Below, one piece after another: positions 24,167 to 31,893 of a stretch of DNA of 64,000 bases. The first letter of the stretch is position 1. Every line of letters starts with the position of its first letter. The position numbers and the translations under genes are program-made. The notes under the pieces were generated by a model, which saw only the letters and a list, made by a program, of their open reading frames with translations, was not told where the DNA came from and made no database searches. The stretch spans positions 1 through 64,000 of the forward strand of contig NZ_JAEEMU010000049.1 in assembly GCF_016283395.1 (NCBI RefSeq), given 5' to 3'. The DNA comes from Ruminococcus sp. Its GTDB lineage: Bacteria; Bacillota_A; Clostridia; Oscillospirales; Ruminococcaceae.

Positions 24167-24349
24167 TTAAATACTTTCATTATTACTATTGTCATTTTTG
24201 TCAGAATTATGTAACCGATGAAATACATTCCGTAAGCAATTGATTTCCAAACTGTATTCAAACCGTGATTGCTCTGTTATTGCAAATCCGCCCCCCATGA
24301 TATATAATATAGTCATACCAAGGAAAAACACACTCATAAAAAACTTCAT
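24167..24349 (-). CDS. Small membrane protein
   Basis: 60 residues: one membrane segment (about 2-24, FFMSVFFLGMTILYIMGGGFA) and a charged tail rich in Asn. GGGGGG stands 4 bases before the ATG, a very strong ribosome site, which is why I list it. The DNA around it is repeat-rich and no homologue is known to me. It might instead be an accidental frame. It lies between the dockerin-VanY gene and the solute-binding gene, on the opposite strand to both. Confidence 0.4.
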   Translation of the reverse strand: MKFFMSVFFLGMTILYIMGGGFAITEQSRFEYSLEINCLRNVFHRLHNSDKNDNSNNESI

Positions 24350-24450
24350 TGTTCCCCCCGTGAAGTGTCTAACATACCTCCAGACGCTTCAACTGAGACG
24401 GATTCGCACACACCCCGTCTATGAACACACCTTTCAGGAAAAAGAGGAAA

Positions 24451-24485
24451 AACCGCCGGCGCAATAGTGTCGGCGGTTCTCTTTT
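24451..24485. terminator. Bidirectional hairpin
   Basis: AACCGCCG (24451-24458) pairs with CGGCGGTT (24471-24478), followed by CTCTTTTTC on the plus strand and TTTTTCC on the minus strand. No gene ends directly before it on the plus strand; it may mark the end of an unrecognised RNA, or insulate the gene downstream. Confidence 0.5.
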
Positions 24486-24581
24486 TCACATTGCTTTATC
24501 TTTTCAAAAACTTTTTTCTGATTTTCTGTCACAAAAGCTTTGAAAAAAGCGTTTATATAAGTGTGGGGACAATCAGTAACA

Positions 24582-24714
24582 CATATAAAGGTGATTTGAA
24601 TGGCATAAAAGGCCGACCTGCGCACTTGGTCTGTGTATACAGATAACGGCTACAATAATTGTGCAAAGGTCATAGGCACTGTGCTTTTTATGCTTAACAA
24701 ATCACTTTTATATG
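24582..24714 (+). promoter_or_regulatory. 133-nt nested palindrome in the leader of the solute-binding gene
   Basis: The outer arms CATATAAAGGTGATTTG (24582-24598) and CAAATCACTTTTATATG (24698-24714) pair with one G-U. GCATAAAA pairs with TTTTATGC inside them, then GACCT-GC-GCAC pairs with GTGC-AA-AGGTC, and CTGTGTATACAG forms the tip. It ends about 10 bases before the ribosome site of the gene at 24737. It could be a structured leader or a small non-autonomous insertion. Confidence 0.6.
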
Positions 24715-24736
24715 AAAAACCGAAAGGAGCCCAGAC

Positions 24737-27169
24737 ATGAATAAAAACTCATCACGAATACTTGCATTTGCTTTTTCAGCTTGTATTGCACTGTGTTCCT
24801 GTTCCGAAACAAAAAAGAATTCCACCAGCTCTGAAAAGCAGTCATTACAGGAAAACAACTCAGCAGCACAGCATGTTTCAGAGCTTTCCGAAACCTCATA
24901 CAAGCTGGTAAAATACAAGACTCTTGAAAATGTCAAATATCTTTATAACGTCATAAAGACCACAAACGGCGACTATCTGGCATATAGCGATTACAACGGA
25001 AATGAGCCCTGTATATTAAGGATAAACTCTGATTTTTCCGATACGCAGGATTTCATACTTGATCTTCCCGAAGAAGCCAGAAAAGCCGATGAGCATTCTA
25101 ACTACGTAACTTATAATTCGGACGGCACTGCATCTGTTTATTACACATTCTTCGACAATGGCGGTATGTCTCTTCCCGAAGAAGATTACGAAAACTTCGA
25201 TTACGATGCCTTTTACGCCAATCAGAAAGAAACTCACGCTATCTGCTTCTACAACAGCGACGGAAGCATAAAACAGTTCATCGACCTCGGTGACATGGGC
25301 GAAGAAGAGGATAAAGAGTACAGCGATTATACTTACCCTGCAAACTCAGCAATGCCAGACAGTGATACATTCATTTCAATGTTCAGGTCAGGTGAATTAT
25401 ATATTTTCAAAAGTGACGGAAACCGTGAAAAGTTCGATATCTCGTCAGAATACTCACAATACTGTGAACCTCGTCTGATTACAGGTTCTGATGGTAAAGT
25501 TTACATAAGTACCGTTGTTTTTAATAATGATCATTCTTGCACGCAGGTACAAATACATGAGATAGATATCGACGCTAAGGAAATAAAAGAACCTGTTTTC
25601 ACCGAAGATGGCAATTACGGTATGTCAAGCTATTCAACAGGCTACGGCGACTATCTTTTCATCGGTACAAACGAAGACTATGTTATCGGCGTAAAAGCTG
25701 ACGGAACAACCGAGACCATACTTAAATGGGTAGATGCAGATACTACCGGCATGGAAATCGTTCCTGCGGAAAATGACGAGTTTTACTGTTATACATTTAA
25801 TTACAACGACCCGAACTCGTCCGTTGAGGTATACAAGCTCGTACACCGAGAACCGGGTGAGCTTGACAATGTGCAGATAATAACAATAGCTTCTTTAGGC
25901 TCTAATCAGCTGAATTACTATATAAGCAAATTCAACCGCGAACAGAACAAGTACAGGATAAAGTCAATAGACTATTCCACTGAGCTCACTCCCAAAGAAA
26001 TGGAGGACAAATCTCCTCAGACTATCGCGGAACGATACAAGGAAGATTTCAACAAGCTGAAGGTCGATATAGCAGCAGGCAAATGCCCTGACATATTATT
26101 GCTTGACAAAAGCACAACAGCTCTTCTCGGCAAGAAAGGCGCACTCCTTGACCTGTATACCCTTATGGATAACGATACAGAGGTGAACCGCGATACTGTA
26201 GTACCCAATATACTCAGAGCACTTGAAAGCAGTGACGGCAAGCTTTATTCGATCACACCAAGCTTTACCGTCAACACATTTGCAGCAAAGAAAAAACTTG
26301 TTGACCATGAAAACTGGACATTAAAGGAAATGATAGATCTTTTCGACAGCAAGGATACCGCAACTCACCGCTATGACAGAATGACCAAGCAGGAGATATT
26401 CGGCATACTCATCAACTCAGACAGCAAGCTTGTAGATGTAGAAAAAGCGGAGTGCCATTTCGATACTCCTGAATTCACAGAGCTTCTCCAATTCTGCAAC
26501 AGATTTGTTGATGATGTTGATTATGGCGACAAGTCAAATGAGAAGGAATACATGAAATATTGTATTGATCTCGAAAACAGCTACAGAGATGAAAATGAAC
26601 TTATCTCAAGGGTAAATCTCTGCGGAGGTTACGATCTCGCCTTTGAAAAATATGATTTTGGCGAGGATATATCTCTGGTAGGTTATCCAACATCAAACGG
26701 TAAGGGCGGAAAGATCTCACTGGACTATGAATTCTCCATAGGCGCAAAATCTTCTGTTAAGGAAGGTGCATGGGAATTCATCAAGATGCTGCTCACCGAA
26801 GCTTCAGATCAAAGCATTGATGACGGCAAGGGCGGTCTTGCAAACGGCTATTCCGTTTTAATGAAAGAATTCGATAAACAGATAGACAAAATGTCAAAGG
26901 TATATGTTTACGATGAAAACGGTGATCTTACTGAAACAACCACCTTTACAGCCAGCGGAATACCTATAGAAGTCCTCTCAAAGGACGAACTGAAAGACCT
27001 CAGACGTTATATACTCAGCTGTGATACTCTTAATAACTCACTTGACGATGATACTTACGCAATTTGCATGGAAGAATCCGATGCATATTTCAAGGGTGAA
27101 AAGTCCGCAGAGGAAGCTGCAAAAATGATGCAGAACCGCGTATCACTTATAGTCAGCGAGAAGAGCTGA
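24737..27169 (+). CDS. Extracellular solute-binding lipoprotein with N-terminal propeller-like domain
   Basis: 810 residues. A signal peptide ends at a lipobox-like ALCSC (Cys22), so the protein is probably a lipoprotein on the outer face of the membrane. Residues about 50-375 have repeated short Tyr/Asp-rich beta segments (YNSDGTASVYYTF, FYNSDGSIKQFIDL, ITGSDGKVYISTV), like a beta-propeller. Residues about 385-790 look like an ABC-type sugar-binding protein of family 1 (YISKFNREQNKYRIK, CPDILLLDKS, GKLYSITPSF, KEGAWEFIKMLL). AAAGGAG precedes the ATG. No permease or ATPase gene is nearby, so its transporter partner is elsewhere, or it acts as a sensor. Confidence 0.75.
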   Translation: MNKNSSRILAFAFSACIALCSCSETKKNSTSSEKQSLQENNSAAQHVSELSETSYKLVKYKTLENVKYLYNVIKTTNGDYLAYSDYNGNEPCILRINSDFSDTQDFILDLPEEARKADEHSNYVTYNSDGTASVYYTFFDNGGMSLPEEDYENFDYDAFYANQKETHAICFYNSDGSIKQFIDLGDMGEEEDKEYSDYTYPANSAMPDSDTFISMFRSGELYIFKSDGNREKFDISSEYSQYCEPRLITGSDGKVYISTVVFNNDHSCTQVQIHEIDIDAKEIKEPVFTEDGNYGMSSYSTGYGDYLFIGTNEDYVIGVKADGTTETILKWVDADTTGMEIVPAENDEFYCYTFNYNDPNSSVEVYKLVHREPGELDNVQIITIASLGSNQLNYYISKFNREQNKYRIKSIDYSTELTPKEMEDKSPQTIAERYKEDFNKLKVDIAAGKCPDILLLDKSTTALLGKKGALLDLYTLMDNDTEVNRDTVVPNILRALESSDGKLYSITPSFTVNTFAAKKKLVDHENWTLKEMIDLFDSKDTATHRYDRMTKQEIFGILINSDSKLVDVEKAECHFDTPEFTELLQFCNRFVDDVDYGDKSNEKEYMKYCIDLENSYRDENELISRVNLCGGYDLAFEKYDFGEDISLVGYPTSNGKGGKISLDYEFSIGAKSSVKEGAWEFIKMLLTEASDQSIDDGKGGLANGYSVLMKEFDKQIDKMSKVYVYDENGDLTETTTFTASGIPIEVLSKDELKDLRRYILSCDTLNNSLDDDTYAICMEESDAYFKGEKSAEEAAKMMQNRVSLIVSEKS

Positions 27170-27226
27170 GTTTATTAAAGACATCTTCTATTATGCTTTT
27201 TTCATAATATTCTCTATATTTCAGGA

Positions 27227-27260
27227 AAACGGCAGTCATAATAATGGCTGCCGTTTTTCT
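27227..27260 (+). terminator. Terminator of the solute-binding gene
   Basis: AACGGCAG(T)CAT pairs with ATG(G)CTGCCGTT around a 4-base loop, followed by TTTCTTT. Confidence 0.88.
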
Positions 27261-27340
27261 TTACAAAAAAATTTTCATGATATTCAATGGTTTTCCGTTG
27301 AAAAAACCGCTTTTTCAGCCCCCTTATAGAAAGCAAAAAA

Positions 27341-27642
27341 ATCGGCACAGTATAACTATAGTGCTGATATAGAAAACTTATACAGGAATATCGGGGGAAA
27401 CCTTTCTGAGGAAAGGTTCTCCCCCGTACCCCCTTCCAAAGACTTTTATCTGGTTTTTCCCTCTATAGGGCGCGCACAAAATAAAAAAAGACCTGCAAAT
27501 ATACAGGTCGCGCCCTATAGAGGGAAAAACAAAACCGAAAGTTTTAGGAAAGGAGTTTGAGGAAGAACCCTTTTTCAAAAGGGTTTTCCTCAATAACTCA
27601 CGTAAAATTTCTAAATAAGCACTGCGGTTAAACCGTGCCGAT
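27341..27642 (+). repeat. Three-hairpin dispersed repeat, copy 2
   Basis: Between convergent genes. Hairpin A (27392-27426): GGGGGAAACCTTTC / GAAAGGTTCTCCCCC. Central stem: GTTTTTCCCTCTATAGGG (27453-27470) pairs with CCCTATAGAGGGAAAAAC (27513-27530) with GCGC on each inner side. The inner hairpin GACCTG / CAGGTC lies at the right end, preceded by seven A's, the reverse of copy 1. Hairpin C (27559-27591): GAGGAAGAACCC / GGGTTTTCCTC. The outermost ends form an extra inverted repeat ATCGGCAC (27341-27348) / GTGCCGAT (27635-27642). Confidence 0.85.
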
Positions 27643-27650
27643 ATTTTTAT

Positions 27651-29795
27651 TTACTTGCCTGCCTTTGGATCAAACTTTCCGAGGAGGTAGAGCTGTATTC
27701 TTACAGCATCGTTATTAGTAACGCTGCCGTTATAATTTACAACAGAAGCATTGTTAAGACCAGCCTGTGTGATGTGGTTCTTGTCAGTACCGTTCAAACC
27801 GTATTTGTTCGGATTAGCAAGGCTCTGCATGATAAGAACAACGTCTGACATATCAACTTCGCCGTCACCGTTTGAATCTCCCCATACAGTAGGCATTACT
27901 TGTGTAACAGGCTGTGTTCCTGGTACTATATCAGTACCCTTAGTAGATGTAGTTGTAGTTGTCGTCGTTGTTGGCTGTTGAGGTCTTGTGCCGATGTAAA
28001 CGCCGTTATCGTAGCATTCCTGACATACAGGGAAGCCAAGAGGACCATAGATAGCCTCTGATTTTGGTATCTCCTTGCCGCAGTGCTCGCACTTTACAGT
28101 CTCTACGGGAGCTGTAGTTGTAACTGTTGTAGTAGTTGTAGTCTGCTTGCTTGTTGTAGAAGTTGTAGTAGTTGTTGTTGTGGTAGTAGTTGTAGTAGTA
28201 GCCTGTGAAGTAGTTATTGTTACCTTAGGCTCAACAACTACAGGAGTACCGCCGCCTGACTTACCGCCGTCAAGGTTGCTCTTTGCACCTGATGAATAGA
28301 ACTGATTAAGTGAAAGACCGTTGTCTCCGAGAGCTGTCTGGTGGTCGAGACCGATATACTTACCTGAATCTGTCTGCCAGAGCGACTTCTCGAACAGGCT
28401 GTACTTATTGTTATCCCAGTTCATGAATGTAGAATCAAGAAGTCCGCCTGTATCGCCTGAGTTAGGATTGATACACCAGAATGTGTGGTTGATATGATTG
28501 TTTATCATGTAATCACGGAGAAGCTCCATCCACTTCTGGTTAGCACCCTTGTCCATATGACCGCCCCACTCACCGATGAGGAGAGGTGCGATATCTTCCT
28601 TATTGATGTATGCCCATGTGTCATACCAATAATCATCAAGAAGAGTATCTGTAGTAAAGTTCTTGTCGAACCATGTCTGTGCATAAACTGACGGACCGTA
28701 ATCGTGAGGTGAATATACTATCTGTGAAGACTCAGGAAGTACAGGGAGCTCCTTTACACCTCTGAGGTTTCCGCCCCACCATGCGCCGTACCATTTTTCT
28801 TCACCTGGCTGTGGATTGAACTTATCTGCATCGTTCCATGTAACGTTCTTGTTAAGCATAGGAGACTGCTCGATACCTTCAACGAGGATAAGAGCGTTCG
28901 GATTTACAGCGAGGATAGACTTAGCACACTCTTCTGCTGAGTATCTCCAGTTGTTCTTATCTGTAGAGTCGTCCCACTTAGCCATGTTTGCAGGGCACTC
29001 GGTTCCGTTGTAGCCGCGCTTGCCGTGAGGCTCGTTCTTGAGGTCATAAGCAATGATAGTATCATCATTTGCATACTTCTTAGCAAGCCATGTGATAGAG
29101 TCCTTCCAGTCGTCCCAGGTTATCTTAGCCTTTGAGAAGTGACCTGTAGCCATACCATCACAGTCCTCTGCTGTTGGCTCATAGTACCAGAGGTTATAGT
29201 TATGACCTGAATTGTGTGAAGCAGGGCTGTGAACATCAACGAGAGCCTTGATACCATACTTCTTGCACTTCTGCATGATGATATCAAAAATAGCCATTGA
29301 ATCCTTGAGAGTCTTACCGTCAGACTCAACGAATTCCTTATTGATATTTCCGTACTTACCTGCCGGAGTAATAGTACCGTCCTCGCCTACTTCGTCCTGA
29401 GGAGGATTGTAGCTTGCCTGTACTGAGCTGACAGGAAGCGGTTTACCGTCCATCCAGGAAATCAAAAGCTCTGTGGAAATAGGGAAACGGATAATGTTGA
29501 TACCGTGATCCGCAACACTCTTGAGGAGGTCGTCAACATCTCTTGCATACAGACCATGAGGAACGTTCTCGGTACAGTTAAGACCGAACCAGTTAGCACC
29601 TGTGAGCCATACTTCGTTTCCGTTCATGTCGTAGAGTCGGCTTCCCTTTGCGTGGAGCCAGTCGTCATTGTTGTCATCGGCAGCAATAGCTACACCGATG
29701 GTGTCGGGCGCAACTGCCGGTGCATAATAAGCAGCACCTGATACAGTCAGCGCAGCTGCGGCAGCAACAGCTGCCAGTGATTTTAAGATCTTCAT
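27651..29795 (-). CDS. GH5 endoglucanase with zinc-ribbon-like insert and dockerin
   Basis: A secreted glycanase of 714 residues: signal peptide (1-38), GH5 barrel (about 45-485), Thr linker (526-565), a Cys-rich module (567-595, CEHCGKEIPKSEAIYGPLGF then CQECY), a second Thr linker (608-618) and a type I dockerin (about 637-708). The acid/base is Glu255 in YDLKNEPHG and the nucleophile Glu409 in LLIGEWGG; SPHDYGP and VDVHSPASHNSGHNY line the site. It should cut beta-1,4-glucans within the cellulosome. The CxxC-18 residues-CxxC module between linkers is unusual for a secreted enzyme. No CBM is present. It probably shares a transcript with the GH5 gene upstream, 63 bases away. Confidence 0.93.
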   Translation of the reverse strand: MKILKSLAAVAAAAALTVSGAAYYAPAVAPDTIGVAIAADDNNDDWLHAKGSRLYDMNGNEVWLTGANWFGLNCTENVPHGLYARDVDDLLKSVADHGINIIRFPISTELLISWMDGKPLPVSSVQASYNPPQDEVGEDGTITPAGKYGNINKEFVESDGKTLKDSMAIFDIIMQKCKKYGIKALVDVHSPASHNSGHNYNLWYYEPTAEDCDGMATGHFSKAKITWDDWKDSITWLAKKYANDDTIIAYDLKNEPHGKRGYNGTECPANMAKWDDSTDKNNWRYSAEECAKSILAVNPNALILVEGIEQSPMLNKNVTWNDADKFNPQPGEEKWYGAWWGGNLRGVKELPVLPESSQIVYSPHDYGPSVYAQTWFDKNFTTDTLLDDYWYDTWAYINKEDIAPLLIGEWGGHMDKGANQKWMELLRDYMINNHINHTFWCINPNSGDTGGLLDSTFMNWDNNKYSLFEKSLWQTDSGKYIGLDHQTALGDNGLSLNQFYSSGAKSNLDGGKSGGGTPVVVEPKVTITTSQATTTTTTTTTTTTTSTTSKQTTTTTTVTTTAPVETVKCEHCGKEIPKSEAIYGPLGFPVCQECYDNGVYIGTRPQQPTTTTTTTTSTKGTDIVPGTQPVTQVMPTVWGDSNGDGEVDMSDVVLIMQSLANPNKYGLNGTDKNHITQAGLNNASVVNYNGSVTNNDAVRIQLYLLGKFDPKAGK

Positions 29796-29858
29796 AGTTT
29801 TTTCCCTCTCTGATTATATATTTTCCGCACCGCCCGTATCAGCAGCGCGATATGAAGC

Positions 29859-31667
29859 TTATTTTACAGGAAGTGACGTATACTTGCCAAGGAGATAAAG
29901 CTGTATAGCCTGTGCATCGTTGGTAGTTATACCGTTTCCGTTGCCCTCAACGTCAGCATTTGCCGAACCTTCTTTTGTGAGGTGGTGTTCATCTGTTCCG
30001 CTTGTTCCGTACTTATTAGGATTAGCAAGCGACTGCATTATGAGAACAGCGTCTGCAAGATCGACCTGACCGTCGCAATTAGCGTCTCCGAATAGGCGAT
30101 TACTGACGTCCACAACAGATGTGGTAGTTGTAGTTGTTGCAGAAGATGAAGTAGTAGTAGTTTTGGAAGTAGTAGTAGTGGTCGTCTTAGCAGGATCAGC
30201 ATCAACTGTCTTGCCGTCTGACTTCTTTCCGCCGTCAAGGTTGCTTCCCTCTGAAGCAGCATAATTAGCGTAGAAATCGTTCAGTGAGATACCGTCCTTG
30301 CCCAGTGCAACCTGATGATCGAGACCGATGAACTTCTTTGAAGTCGAGGTTTTCCATATAGCAGGATAATAGTATGTCTCATACTTTTCCGTATCCCAGT
30401 TTATGGTAGTCTTTCCTTCCATTTTACCGTCAGCACCCTGTGTTACGCCGAACTGGATATCCTTCCAGAGTCCGCCCGTATCGCCTGAGTCGTCATTGAG
30501 ACACCAGAATGTATGACTGATATGATTTTTTATCATGTAATCACGGAGAAGTCCCAGCCATTTCTCGTTATCTCCTCCGTCAAGACGTCCGCCCCATTCT
30601 CCGATGAGAAGCGGATACATATCCTTGTCAACAAGGTATGCCCATGTGTCGTACCAGTAATCATCAAGAAGCGTTTTTTCTGTAAAGTTCTTGTTGAACC
30701 ATGTCTGGTCACTTACTACAGGGCCGTAGTCGTGAGGTGAATATACTATCTGAGACGTTCCCGAAGCAGGCTTTACAGGGTATTTTGCAACGCCGCGGAG
30801 ATTTCCTCCCCACCATGCGCCGTGTCCCTCAAAGCCTTCTACGCCCTCAATAAAAATGAGTGCATTGGGATTTTTTTCAAGTATAGCATCAGCACAGTCC
30901 TGTGCTGCCTTTTTCCAGTTGTTAGGAGCATTGGAGTCGTCCCATATAGCATCAATAGGAGCTCCGCCGTACTTACTGTGCGGCTCGTTCTTCAGATCGA
31001 AACCGATAAGGGTATCGTCGCCCTTATAGTGGTCTGCACACCATGCAAGAGTTTCTATCCAGACATCGGTAGTTACTTCAACTTTCTTTCCGTCACGTCC
31101 CGTGAAGCTCTTGCCGTACCAGAGTCCGTAGTTGTGTCCCGAGTTATTGGATTCGGGGCTGTGGATATCAATGAAGCACTTTACGCCGTACTTCTTGCAC
31201 TTAGCGAGGAGCACGTCAAAGGTCTGCTGGCTGTTTGCTACAGAGCCGTCGGGATTGATAAGATCCACATTGATAGGATAGTTGGGATCATCATTAGGAT
31301 TAACGCTTCCGATAGGATCGGGATCACCAACCATCCAGTTGTAAAGCAGCTCTGTGGAAACAGGAAGTCTGAGCACGTTTACACCGTGATCGGCAATATC
31401 CTTTACCATGTGGTCGATGTCGCCGCTCCAGAGATAATGCGGAACGCACTCGGTACAGTTGAAGCCGAACCAGTTTGCACCCGTGAGCCATACCTCATTG
31501 CCGTTCATGTCGTAGAGTCGGCTTCCTTTTGCGTGGAGCCAGTCGTCATTGTTTGTGTCGACAGCGCAGGCTGTCATTGTCGTCTGGCTAAGACAAGGTG
31601 ATGCTCCTGTCATAGCCATTGCTGCAGCAGAAACTAACGCTGCAACAGAGCGTGTTAGTTTTTTCAT
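29859..31667 (-). CDS. GH5 endoglucanase with dockerin
   Basis: 602 residues: signal peptide (1-34), GH5 barrel (about 40-480), a Thr/Ser linker (495-520) and a C-terminal type I dockerin (about 526-598; DANCDGQVDLAD with LIMQSLANPNKYG, and the second loop ending TTNDAQAIQLYLLGKY). Catalytic residues: Glu228 in FDLKNEPHS and Glu357 in LLIGEWGG. The first 25 residues after the signal peptide and many blocks (NNDDWLHAKGSRLYDMNGNE) are the same as in the neighbour at 27651, so the two arose by tandem duplication. This copy lacks the Cys-rich module and has an extra loop near 375-405. Promoter at 31723-31751. Confidence 0.95.
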   Translation of the reverse strand: MKKLTRSVAALVSAAAMAMTGASPCLSQTTMTACAVDTNNDDWLHAKGSRLYDMNGNEVWLTGANWFGFNCTECVPHYLWSGDIDHMVKDIADHGVNVLRLPVSTELLYNWMVGDPDPIGSVNPNDDPNYPINVDLINPDGSVANSQQTFDVLLAKCKKYGVKCFIDIHSPESNNSGHNYGLWYGKSFTGRDGKKVEVTTDVWIETLAWCADHYKGDDTLIGFDLKNEPHSKYGGAPIDAIWDDSNAPNNWKKAAQDCADAILEKNPNALIFIEGVEGFEGHGAWWGGNLRGVAKYPVKPASGTSQIVYSPHDYGPVVSDQTWFNKNFTEKTLLDDYWYDTWAYLVDKDMYPLLIGEWGGRLDGGDNEKWLGLLRDYMIKNHISHTFWCLNDDSGDTGGLWKDIQFGVTQGADGKMEGKTTINWDTEKYETYYYPAIWKTSTSKKFIGLDHQVALGKDGISLNDFYANYAASEGSNLDGGKKSDGKTVDADPAKTTTTTTSKTTTTSSSATTTTTTSVVDVSNRLFGDANCDGQVDLADAVLIMQSLANPNKYGTSGTDEHHLTKEGSANADVEGNGNGITTNDAQAIQLYLLGKYTSLPVK

Positions 31668-31722
31668 TATTTAATTTCCCCTCTCATAGCACACTTTTTC
31701 CAGTGTACTTATAATTACATAT

Positions 31723-31751
31723 ATTGTAGCATTTCAGCACAAAAATGTCAA
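31723..31751 (-). promoter_or_regulatory. Promoter of the GH5 pair
   Basis: On the minus strand TTGACA (31746-31751), 17-base spacer, TACAAT (31723-31728) preceded by TGC. No promoter is evident in the 63 bases between the two GH5 genes, so it probably drives both. Confidence 0.8.
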
Positions 31752-31827
31752 TAGTTTTGGTTACATTGAGTGCAGAATACAGGCAAATAATAATGAATTA
31801 ACGAAAAGACAGGCGAGTAAAAACATA

Positions 31828-31868
31828 ATGCCGCACTCTATACTTTAATAATCGTAAAAGCGCGGCAT
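31828..31868 (-). terminator. Possible uvrB terminator
   Basis: ATGCCGC (31828-31834) pairs with GCGGCAT (31862-31868) across a long loop, followed on the minus strand by TATGTTTTTAC. It lies 26 bases after the uvrB stop. The long loop lowers confidence. Confidence 0.4.
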
Positions 31869-31893
31869 AATCGGACATATAATATTGTTTTTT

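Noticed and set aside
30822..31601. A 259-residue open frame opposite the GH5 gene
   Set aside because: It is antisense to a complete GH5-dockerin gene; no start signal or domain is seen.
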